From positions 1-5,231 of the forward strand of contig CAMPKG010000237.1 of assembly GCA_946887085.1 (NCBI GenBank): DNA of 5,231 nucleotides, given 5' to 3'. The DNA comes from an uncultured Sphingobacteriales bacterium. Its GTDB lineage: Bacteria; Bacteroidota; Bacteroidia; Chitinophagales; Chitinophagaceae. The notes under the pieces were generated by a model. That model had not been told where the DNA came from. It saw nothing but the letters and a program-made list of their open reading frames with translations, and did no database searches. Shown one piece after another: positions 1 to 5,231 of this stretch. Within the stretch, counting starts at the first letter, position 1, and each line of letters starts with the position of its first letter. Both the position numbers and the translations under genes were made by a program.

Positions 1-174
1 GATCTGCAAGAAGAGCAAAGGCTTGTGGAAGCAAACAAGAGGTTGATTGAAATTTTTGAGCAAAAAATAAAGGATAAAATAAATGAAGTATGGGGCATAG
101 GGAAAAAAGAAAGTGGAGAAGAGAGTGCAAAAACAGGAAAACCTAAAAAGAAAAAACCTGTGGTATATGCCTGA
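1..174 (+). CDS. C-terminal end of a type I restriction-modification subunit (HsdM- or HsdS-type tail), 5' partial
   Basis: The reading frame is open from the first base and ends at TGA 172-174, giving the last 57 residues of a protein. It reads DLQEEQRLVEANKRLIEIF, then EQKIKDKINEVWG, then a lysine-rich tail ending PVVYA. The pattern E-EQ-LV-AN--LI-I-EQKI---I-EVWG is the amphipathic C-terminal helix that I know from type I DNA methylase (HsdM) and specificity (HsdS) subunits. In those families it packs into the helical part that joins the M and S subunits. The fragment has no catalytic motif, so M, S or a fused M-S protein cannot be told apart. The tail is low-complexity (KPKKKK). By hand count it is about 35% GC, far below the genes from 826 onward, which fits a transferred defence locus. 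The family call is from memory of the motif; the reading frame itself is clear. Confidence 0.65.
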   Translation, partial: DLQEEQRLVEANKRLIEIFEQKIKDKINEVWGIGKKESGEESAKTGKPKKKKPVVYA

Positions 175-268
175 GCACAACATTTCAATCAACATTCCGG
201 AAGCGATGCTTGGTAAAAGCGACGCCATCTTCTCAATTCAGCAGACGACAAAAGCTCGAAGAAATTAG
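167..268 (+). CDS. Short overlapping ORF, unrecognised; possible remnant of a decayed gene
   Basis: An ATG at 167 overlaps the stop of the preceding gene by eight bases, a spacing typical of coupled genes. The 33-residue product begins MPEHNISINIPEAML and ends at TAG 266-268. The first half looks like the opening strand of a small folded protein: alternating hydrophobic residues (ISINI) followed by PEAML, a start vaguely like small antitoxins such as UPF0175. The second half does not look like a natural protein. Downstream, other frames contain short protein-like stretches (for example KLEEIRISKSGIDYYPLKK around 255-311 and KEAKAYKGQMGALIK around 304-348) that are each stopped quickly. This would fit a small gene broken by several frameshifts after 200. 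It could equally be chance, and no function is proposed. Confidence 0.2.
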   Translation: MPEHNISINIPEAMLGKSDAIFSIQQTTKARRN

Positions 269-389
269 AATCTCCAAAAGCGGGATTGATTACTATCCCT
301 TAAAGAAGCAAAAGCCTATAAAGGTCAAATGGGCGCTTTGATCAAATAATGAAAGACGAAGGCGGCATAGAATAAGTGAGTTCATGTAG

Positions 390-445
390 ACTCGAGATTG
401 CTTCGGCCGTATTTGCAGTCCGCAAATACTCTCTCGCAATGACGG
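390..445. repeat. Nested palindromic intergenic element
   Basis: The core is a perfect 8-bp inverted repeat, GTATTTGC (409-416) and GCAAATAC (422-429), with a 5-base loop. Around it lies a second pair, ATTGC (397-401) and GCAAT (436-440), separated from the core by internal loops of seven and six bases. The minus strand reads GTCATTGCGAG at one end and GAAGCAATCTCG at the other. From memory, these ends frame a palindromic repeat dispersed between genes in many Bacteroidota and other genomes. Its copy number here cannot be judged from one window. It could fold in RNA or DNA, but it is not followed by a T-run, so it is not a standard terminator. Confidence 0.55.
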
Positions 446-460
446 CTTGTGGGGTATGAA

Positions 461-498
461 GTGCGCCCAGCAGGCGTCCGAACGTACAAGAGTGCGAC
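461..498. repeat. Imperfect direct repeat A, copy 1
   Basis: This 38-base stretch matches 570-606 with a few substitutions and a one-base length difference. Both copies begin GTGC, continue CAG-AG-CGTCC, and end with the identical 13 bases ACAAGAGTGCGAC (486-498 and 594-606). Copy 1 ends one base inside repeat B copy 1. The order is A-B then B-A, so this is not a simple tandem array. Confidence 0.5.
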
Positions 499-519
499 CC
501 CGCACTTGCGGGACAGGCG
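497..519. repeat. Exact 23-bp direct repeat B, copy 1
   Basis: These 23 bases recur without change at 548-570, offset by 51 bases. The unit contains its own small inverted repeat, CCCGCA (499-504) and TGCGGG (507-512), and ends GACAGGCG. Two exact copies this close are unlikely by chance and suggest a duplicated repeat unit. Confidence 0.75.
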
Positions 520-547
520 CAACTAGCCTAGCATTCCCGACCGATGA

Positions 548-570
548 ACCCCGCACTTGCGGGACAGGCG
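548..570. repeat. Exact 23-bp direct repeat B, copy 2
   Basis: This copy is identical to 497-519. Its inner inverted repeat is CCCGCA (550-555) and TGCGGG (558-563). The last base is shared with the start of repeat A copy 2. The 28 bases between the two B copies (520-547) show no internal repeat. Confidence 0.75.
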
Positions 571-606
571 TGCTCAGTAGACGTCCCAGTCGCACAAGAG
601 TGCGAC
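570..606. repeat. Imperfect direct repeat A, copy 2, ending in a perfect hairpin
   Basis: This is the second copy of the unit at 461-498. Its 3' end forms a perfect 7-bp hairpin: GTCGCAC (589-595), loop AAGA, GTGCGAC (600-606). In copy 1 the left arm has diverged, so the hairpin is absent there. The hairpin is not followed by a T-run on either strand. Confidence 0.5.
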
Positions 607-637
607 GCAACGGCAGCTTAATAGTAAGTTGCAGCTA

Positions 638-692
638 AGTGCATAAATTCAACAACAACGCGCTACTCAACAACCCACCCCGCTTATGCACT
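638..692. repeat. 9-bp inverted repeat with a 37-base spacer
   Basis: AGTGCATAA (638-646) is the exact reverse complement of TTATGCACT (684-692). The spacer begins with the simple sequence ATTCAACAACAACG and includes a second CAACAACC stretch. The arms could form a long-loop stem or mark the ends of a small intergenic element. The window gives no sign of a target-site duplication. Confidence 0.45.
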
Positions 693-705
693 AGGCTCGC
701 GCACA

Positions 706-721
706 CCCCTCCCAGGAGGGG
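706..721. terminator. Strong GC-rich hairpin, possible terminator or dispersed palindrome
   Basis: CCCCTCC (706-712) pairs perfectly with GGAGGGG (715-721) across a 2-base centre. In a real fold the central pairs would open to give a workable loop. Neither strand continues into a run of T, so classical intrinsic termination is doubtful. It sits about 105 bases before the HMG-CoA reductase start and could separate that operon from upstream transcription. It may instead be one more member of the repeat cluster. Confidence 0.35.
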
Positions 722-793
722 AAGCAAATGCATACCTTTCCCACCCCCACCCCTTTTAACAAAAGCTTTCACCGGAAAACCTATGCGATAGCT

Positions 794-813
794 TATAATA
801 CATTTATATTTAC
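794..813 (+). promoter_or_regulatory. hmgA: Possible promoter of the HMG-CoA reductase operon
   Basis: This is the only AT-rich stretch close to the operon. It contains TATAAT (794-799), identical to a sigma-70 -10 box, and TATATTTA (805-812), which matches seven of eight positions of the Bacteroidota -7 element TAnnTTTG. No convincing -35 TTGACA or -33 TTTG partner is seen at the right distance. If the second element is used, the leader would be only about 10 bases long. The choice between the two is open. Confidence 0.3.
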
Positions 814-825
814 GTAAAGCTGCCT

Positions 826-2106
826 ATGACCACCAACAGCAAAAATGCGAAGCACCTGGTGAACCTGTACACCCATTCCAAGTCGTTTGATGAGGTGCTT
901 GGCGACATTAAGCAGAAAGACCCGGGAGCCCTGCCCGATGCACCTAAACTGCCGGAAAGCAATACCTGGAGCGACGAGGCCAAACAATCGCGCATCGACC
1001 TGCTGAAAACACATCTTTCGGCCTCGCTGGCGCATCTTTCGGGCGAAGAACACAATTACCACGCAGAATATTATAAAGGCAACATAGAGAACTTCATCGG
1101 CCTCACGAAAATACCTACGGGCGTCATAGGCCCTCTTTTCATCAGCGGTACGGAAGCCAGGGGAGATTTCTTCGTTCCGCTGGCCACCACCGAGGGCGCC
1201 CTTGTGGCCAGCTACAACCGCGGCGCCAAAGCCACGAGGCTTAGCGGAGGCATTACGGCAGTGTGCACCACAGAGGGCCTGCAACGTACACCCGTATGGA
1301 AGTTTGATACGCTGGTGGAAGTGGGCCAGTTCATTTACTGGCTGCTGCCGCAGATAGACAAGTTCAAAGAAATAGTGTCGGCGCATAGCCGGTATGCCGT
1401 GCTGCAGGATGTAAAGCTGAATATGGAGGGCAACAATGTGCTATCGGTATTTGAGTACACCTGCGGTGAGGCGGCGGGGCAAAATATGGTCACCATTTGT
1501 ACGGAGGCGGTGTGCCAGTACATCCTGCAAAACAGCCCGGTAAAACCCAACTACTGGTTCGTGGAAAGCAACTACAGCGGCGACAAAAAAGCAACGGCGG
1601 TGTCTTTCACATCGGTACGCGGCAAAAAAGTAACTGCCGAGGCCATTGTAAAACGGAAGGTGGTGGCTGATGTATTGAAGTCGACACCGGAGGACATTGC
1701 CATATACTGGCAAACATCGATGGTAGCGGCGGCGCAGAGCGGCAGCATAGGCCTGCAAGGCCATATCGCCAACGGGCTTACGGCTTTGTTCATGGCCTGC
1801 GGCCAGGATGTGGCCTGTGTTTCGGAAGCTTATGTGGGCATTACCCGCATGGAGGTTGACAGGCATGAAGACCTGTACGTGTCGCTGACGCTGCCTTCGC
1901 TGGTGGTGGGCACGGTGGGTGGCGGCACATCGTTGCCTACGCAAAACGAATGCCTCGAACTGATCGGCTGCAAGGGCAAAAACAGCGCGCGCAAGTTTGC
2001 CGAGATATGCACAGCGGTTGCGCTGGCGGGCGAGCTGTCTATTGCTGCGGCGCTTGCCTCGGGAAGATTCAGCAAGGCTCACCAGGTTTTCCGCAGAAAG
2101 GTATAA
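826..2106 (+). CDS. hmgA: Hydroxymethylglutaryl-CoA reductase, class I, soluble (NADPH-type)
   Basis: This enzyme reduces HMG-CoA to mevalonate, the committed step of the mevalonate route to isoprenoids. At 426 residues it is a full-length soluble catalytic domain without the membrane anchor of eukaryotic forms. All catalytic residues of class I are visible: Glu123 in TTEGALVAS, Lys254 in SGDKKATA (followed by Lys255), Asp328 in ACGQD, and His419 in FSKAHQ near the C-terminus. ENFIG (88-92), GEAAGQNM (214-221) and GTVGGGT (362-368) match the substrate- and cofactor-binding loops; the first aligns with DAMGMNM of the human enzyme, with Glu in place of Asp. Class I enzymes normally use NADPH, so NADPH is inferred. 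The start is the only ATG before an in-frame TAA at 796-798. There is no clear Shine-Dalgarno sequence. It is the first gene of an operon; the next gene starts six bases after its stop. Its GC content is much higher than the restriction-like gene upstream. Confidence 0.95.
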   Translation: MTTNSKNAKHLVNLYTHSKSFDEVLGDIKQKDPGALPDAPKLPESNTWSDEAKQSRIDLLKTHLSASLAHLSGEEHNYHAEYYKGNIENFIGLTKIPTGVIGPLFISGTEARGDFFVPLATTEGALVASYNRGAKATRLSGGITAVCTTEGLQRTPVWKFDTLVEVGQFIYWLLPQIDKFKEIVSAHSRYAVLQDVKLNMEGNNVLSVFEYTCGEAAGQNMVTICTEAVCQYILQNSPVKPNYWFVESNYSGDKKATAVSFTSVRGKKVTAEAIVKRKVVADVLKSTPEDIAIYWQTSMVAAAQSGSIGLQGHIANGLTALFMACGQDVACVSEAYVGITRMEVDRHEDLYVSLTLPSLVVGTVGGGTSLPTQNECLELIGCKGKNSARKFAEICTAVALAGELSIAAALASGRFSKAHQVFRRKV

Positions 2107-2112
2107 ATAGTC

Positions 2113-3054
2113 ATGTCGGCCCCGAAACAACCGCTTATAAAAAGGCTGCTCATTTACCAGAAAGAGCGTTTCCCCTTACTGGTACATATACCGCTGATAG
2201 CGGCTTTCAGCTTTTCGGCTATTGGTTTTTCAAGGGCCTGCCGCGGGGAGAATGATTTCATCGCTGGTGCTGATTATCTCGCCTGCGTGGTTACTAATGT
2301 CATTTTGTTTTTTATGCTTCGCGTATCTGATGAGCACAAGGACAAGGAGGATGATGCGCTTTACCGTTCTTATCTTCCCGTTCCGCGTGGCCTTGTTAGT
2401 TTGAAGGAATTATCGGTGCCGGCATGGGTGCTGTTTGGTTGTGCTACGCTGATCAATGTTATTTACTATCCTTCATTGCTGGTGCTTTACTCGGCCATGA
2501 TGGTATATCTGCTGCTCATGAGGTATGAGTTCTTTGTACCGGGCTGGCTGAAGAAACACCAGGTAGCATATATCGTCAGCCATATGATGATCATTCCGCT
2601 GGCCGATGTATATGCCAGCAGCTACGACTGGAAACTGGAAAACGCAGGCGCGCCTTTGGGATTGATCTTTTTCTTTGTCGTGTCGTTTTTAAATGGCATT
2701 GTGCTGGAAGTAGGAAGAAAGCTCCGCGTCACGGAAACGGAAGAGCCGGGTGTTGTGAGCTACACAAAGTTGTGGGGATTGAAAGCTGCACCGGCCACCT
2801 GGCTTGTTATACTAACGGTCAATTTACTGTTTGCAATCACCGCAGTGCATTATGCGAATTATTCAAGCGTGGCGTTCATTGCGCTTGCTGTCGTGTATAT
2901 ATTGTCGGCTATACCGGCGATACGTTTTACGCTGCAGCCAACTGCATCTAAAACAAAGGCTATAGAGGTGATGTCGCTGGTGTGGGCGCTTTGTATGTAT
3001 TTGATCCTTGGAGGCATTCCGATGTTAACGAACATAATAAACGGGGGAACGTGA
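2113..3054 (+). CDS. UbiA-superfamily prenyltransferase-like integral membrane protein
   Basis: The 313-residue product has about eight or nine hydrophobic segments (roughly 22-40, 52-70, 101-118, 119-137, 150-168, 182-200, 228-247, 251-270, 284-305), as in UbiA prenyltransferases. UbiA enzymes use two acidic motifs to bind Mg2+ and the diphosphate of a prenyl donor. The first, usually NDxxDxxxD, appears here as RVSDEHKDKEDD (70-81), followed by LPVPRGLVSLKEL (88-100), the conserved loop after motif one. The second acidic site probably corresponds to EVGRKLRVTETEE (199-211), also unlike the standard DxxxD. This is therefore a divergent subfamily, and the acceptor (quinone ring, glycerol phosphate, sugar, porphyrin or other) cannot be read. 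It lies six bases after HMG-CoA reductase, which fits use of an isoprenoid donor, and its stop overlaps the next start. A weak AAAGG sits 11 bases before the ATG. The fold assignment is fairly firm; the activity is inferred. Confidence 0.75.
   Translation: MSAPKQPLIKRLLIYQKERFPLLVHIPLIAAFSFSAIGFSRACRGENDFIAGADYLACVVTNVILFFMLRVSDEHKDKEDDALYRSYLPVPRGLVSLKELSVPAWVLFGCATLINVIYYPSLLVLYSAMMVYLLLMRYEFFVPGWLKKHQVAYIVSHMMIIPLADVYASSYDWKLENAGAPLGLIFFFVVSFLNGIVLEVGRKLRVTETEEPGVVSYTKLWGLKAAPATWLVILTVNLLFAITAVHYANYSSVAFIALAVVYILSAIPAIRFTLQPTASKTKAIEVMSLVWALCMYLILGGIPMLTNIINGGT
3043..3053 (+). promoter_or_regulatory. G-rich ribosome-binding region and GTG start overlapping the upstream stop
   Basis: Five G residues (3043-3047) lie three bases before a GTG codon at 3051-3053, whose last two bases form part of the TGA stop of the UbiA-like gene (3052-3054). 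No in-frame ATG is seen just upstream, although the frame is open there. The GTGA junction points to translational coupling and decides the start of the next gene. Confidence 0.45.
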
Positions 3055-5231
3055 AGACACCGGACAAAGGACGGGAAAATATCGGCGGCAAGGCTGCGAA
3101 CCTGGAATTGCTGAAAGCGGCAGGATACCCCGTGCCTGCGTTTGTCGTATTGCCTGTAGGTTTTTTCGACGACGGTGGTGAAGAGACCGCTGAAGCGATC
3201 AAGATTAAAGTCAGGAATGCGCTTGCTGATCTAAGGAAACAATTGCGGGGTGCGGAGTTTCTGGCAGTACGTTCATCGGCAACCGTGGAGGATAGTGCAG
3301 ACTTTTCTTTTGCGGGGCAATTCAAAACGCTGCTGAATGTGTCCTTGGATGACCTGCCCGATGCTGTTTACGAAGTGTGGTCGTCGGCAAACAGCAAAGC
3401 GCTGAGCGCCTATAAAAATTTCACCGGAACAACCGATGTGAGGATGGCGGTCATCATCCAGCAGATGATACCGGCAACAGTTTCAGGAGTGGCATTTGGT
3501 GTCAACCCTGTAACAGGAAAATCCGACGAGCATGTGATCAATGCCATTAATGGTGTTGGCGAGGCATTGGTAAGCGGCAATGTCAATGCAGACAGCTATA
3601 AGGTTAAAAACGGAGAGGTTTCAGTAGAGCGGCTGGCCGGTGATAACGCTGTACTTAGTAATGCAGAAGTTTTACACATCTCCGGAGTGCTTTCAAAACT
3701 ATCGGCACTTTATGGAAAGCCGCAGGATATTGAATTTGCATTTTGGAACGGGCAGTTCTACCTGCTGCAGTCTCGTGCTGTAACTACCGCCACTCAAAAG
3801 AGCAAGATCATTTGGGATAACAGCAATATCATCGAGAGTTATCCCGGCTTTACACTACCGCTTACATTTTCGTTTATTGAGAAAATGTATGCTGCTGTTT
3901 ACAGGCAATTGTCCGATGTGTTTGGCATCAGCCAGGGAAAGATAAATGAGAACGCTGCTGCCTATGATAACATGCTGGGGTTACTTAACGGGCAGGTCTA
4001 CTACAACCTGAACAGCTGGTATAAAGTATTGTCGCTGTTGCCCGGCTACAAGATCAACGCTTCCTTCATGGAAAAAATGATGGGCGTGAAAGAAAAGCCC
4101 GACATCCAATTCCCGGAAGAGAAAGCAGGATTGAAGGATTACTTAGATATTGCCAGAGCGGTTGGCGCGATATTAAAAAACCTGGCTACTGTACGCAGGC
4201 AGAAAAAAGAGTTCATCGCCGCCTTTGACGAAATCTATAACCAGTTCAAGGGGGAAAATTTTTCTGAACAGGCGTTGAATGAAATTCTGGCTGACTACCA
4301 CCGTTTTGAAAAACTGATGGTGGAAAAATGGAAGGCGCCGCTCGTGAATGATTTTTTCGCGATGATCTATTTCGGGTTGCTGCACAAGATGTGCACACAG
4401 TATTTCCCGGACTATCCTAATCTTCACAACCAACTACTAGCTACTTCTAAAGACATTATCACCACCGAGCCGATACGCCGCTTGCCGGAACTGGTAGACG
4501 CGCTGATGAATGAGCCGGAATTAAAACGGTCGCTGCTGGAAAATACCCCAGCCGGGACATGGAACTTGCTACAGGAGGCGCGGTTCAGCAAACAGTTGTC
4601 CATTATCAAAAGTTACATCGACGACTGGGGTGAACGATGCATCGCGGAGCTGAAGCTGGAGACTGTAACCTACAAGCAAAATCCGGCAAAATTGGTAGCC
4701 ATACTGCGATCTTATGCGCTTACGGGTGGATTGCAATTTGCAGCGAATACAACTGATAATGACAGGCTGGAAGCGGAGCGTCTCGTTGATACAACACTTA
4801 AGGGAATAGCCCTAAAGCGGCGGCTGTTCAAACATGTCCTTAAGCAAGCCCGCTATCTCGTCTCCAACAGGGAAAATCTACGTTATTACCGTACGAAGGG
4901 TTTTGGTATGGTTCGCAGGATGTTCCTGGCGTTTGGTCAGCAGTTGGCAGCTAAGGATTCTCTTTCAAACCCGGCAGATATATTCTACCTGAAACTGGAT
5001 GAACTGAACCAGGTGGTATCAGGCAGCCTGTCTGCGAAAACGATAAAAGAGCTGGTAGCTTCACGAAGGAAAGACTACCTGCTTTATGCCGATCTTCCAT
5101 TGCCCGAAAGAGTGATCACTTATGGCCCCCCTGGCAATATCGTGCTTGCCGAAACGCAAGGCGTCGCGGCAAGTACGGACAAAAAATTGACAGGTATCCC
5201 CTGCTCTCCCGGCACAGTGAGAGCAAAGGTT
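3051..5231 (+). CDS. PEP synthase / rifampin phosphotransferase-like enzyme (PEP/pyruvate-binding domain), 3' partial
   Basis: The frame is open for 727 codons and runs off the window. The N-terminal ATP-grasp domain (about 1-245) is well formed: GGKAANLELLKAAGYPVPAF (12-31), VRSSATVEDSADFSFAGQ with Arg74, QQMIPATVSGVAFGVNPVTG (137-156), GVGEALVSG (168-176), and the metal-binding pair Glu228 (IEFAF) and Gln240 (LLQSR). The usual LQxRP reads LQSRA here. A long helical middle region follows, starting IIWDNSNIIESYPGFTLPLT (253-272). LTGIPCSPGTVRAKV (713-727) opens the swivelling domain, whose phosphorylated histidine lies beyond the window. In this family ATP phosphorylates that histidine, which then passes phosphate to pyruvate (PEP synthase) or to a hydroxyl group (rifampin phosphotransferase). 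Full members are about 800-870 residues, so roughly 80-140 are missing. No pyruvate/PEP barrel can be placed within the 727 residues, so the order ATP-grasp, helical region, His domain resembles rifampin phosphotransferase more than PEP synthase. The substrate is unknown. The gene overlaps the UbiA-like gene by four bases. Confidence 0.85.
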   Translation, partial: MKTPDKGRENIGGKAANLELLKAAGYPVPAFVVLPVGFFDDGGEETAEAIKIKVRNALADLRKQLRGAEFLAVRSSATVEDSADFSFAGQFKTLLNVSLDDLPDAVYEVWSSANSKALSAYKNFTGTTDVRMAVIIQQMIPATVSGVAFGVNPVTGKSDEHVINAINGVGEALVSGNVNADSYKVKNGEVSVERLAGDNAVLSNAEVLHISGVLSKLSALYGKPQDIEFAFWNGQFYLLQSRAVTTATQKSKIIWDNSNIIESYPGFTLPLTFSFIEKMYAAVYRQLSDVFGISQGKINENAAAYDNMLGLLNGQVYYNLNSWYKVLSLLPGYKINASFMEKMMGVKEKPDIQFPEEKAGLKDYLDIARAVGAILKNLATVRRQKKEFIAAFDEIYNQFKGENFSEQALNEILADYHRFEKLMVEKWKAPLVNDFFAMIYFGLLHKMCTQYFPDYPNLHNQLLATSKDIITTEPIRRLPELVDALMNEPELKRSLLENTPAGTWNLLQEARFSKQLSIIKSYIDDWGERCIAELKLETVTYKQNPAKLVAILRSYALTGGLQFAANTTDNDRLEAERLVDTTLKGIALKRRLFKHVLKQARYLVSNRENLRYYRTKGFGMVRRMFLAFGQQLAAKDSLSNPADIFYLKLDELNQVVSGSLSAKTIKELVASRRKDYLLYADLPLPERVITYGPPGNIVLAETQGVAASTDKKLTGIPCSPGTVRAKV

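Larger units (their letters stand above)
269..825. other. Intergenic region without a credible gene, carrying repeats and hairpins
   Basis: No frame on either strand in this stretch looks like a real protein. Two ORFs exist, 447-638 on the plus strand and 293-610 on the minus strand. Both are mostly translations of the direct repeats at 461-606, and the minus-strand one repeats the peptide PVPQVRG for that reason. From 269 to about 389 I see nothing beyond possible gene debris. From 390 to 721 it holds the palindromes and repeats listed separately. From 722 to 790 it is C-rich, then A/T-rich, with no structure I can name. The last 30 bases are AT-rich and may be a promoter. No tRNA or other structured RNA was recognised. 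Confidence 0.7.

Noticed and set aside
461..606. Possible CRISPR array from short, evenly placed repeats.
   Set aside because: There are only two exact copies, the repeat is 23 bases, the flanking units are themselves repeated in reversed order, and no cas gene is visible.
293..610. Minus-strand ORF of 105 codons with repeated PVPQVRG peptide.
   Set aside because: The repeated peptide is only the translation of the 23-base direct repeat. The rest has no protein-like pattern, and the ORF crosses the palindromic element.
447..638. Plus-strand ORF of 63 codons rich in Arg, Thr and Cys.
   Set aside because: It lies almost wholly in the direct repeats, repeats PRTCGTG for that reason, and has no sensible start context.
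706..721. Confident intrinsic terminator.
   Set aside because: The stem is strong, but neither strand has a T-run after it, so it is listed only as a possible terminator.
826..2106. Class II (degradative, NADH-type) HMG-CoA reductase.
   Set aside because: The TTEGALVAS, SGDKKATA and GTVGGGT patterns and the C-terminal FSKAH histidine fit class I.
1441..2130. Long minus-strand ORF of 229 codons opposite HMG-CoA reductase.
   Set aside because: It is a shadow of a strongly supported gene. Its composition (many Arg, His, Cys) is typical of antisense reading of GC-rich coding sequence, and no motif is seen.

Overview
The window looks like a chromosomal segment from a Bacteroidota-type bacterium. 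This is inferred, not proven. The supporting points are a class I HMG-CoA reductase of the soluble bacterial kind, weak or absent Shine-Dalgarno sequences before the first two operon genes, a possible TAnnTTTG-like promoter element, and intergenic palindromic repeats of a type I associate with that phylum. No rRNA, tRNA, CRISPR array or intact insertion sequence was found.

Positions 1-174 hold the 3' end of an AT-rich gene. Its product ends like a type I restriction-modification subunit (HsdM or HsdS type). A short, unrecognised ORF overlaps its stop codon and runs into sequence that is closed in all frames at short intervals, which may be the debris of a decayed gene.

Positions 269-825 hold no credible gene. 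They contain a dense cluster of repeats and hairpins: a nested palindromic element (390-445), two different pairs of direct repeats (461-606), a long-range inverted repeat (638-692), and a strong GC-rich hairpin (706-721). A possible promoter lies just before the next gene.

Positions 826-5231 hold three tightly packed co-directional genes, almost certainly one operon. The first is a complete class I HMG-CoA reductase, the committed step of the mevalonate pathway. Six bases later comes a divergent UbiA-superfamily membrane prenyltransferase with altered acidic motifs. It overlaps, by a GTGA junction, a large PEP-synthase/rifampin-phosphotransferase-like enzyme that is cut by the window end just inside its swivelling phosphohistidine domain. 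Together they suggest supply of isoprenoid precursor (gene 1), prenyl transfer in the membrane (gene 2) and a phosphotransfer step (gene 3). The pairing of genes 2 and 3 is the part of the window most likely to be undescribed; the substrates cannot be read from the sequence.
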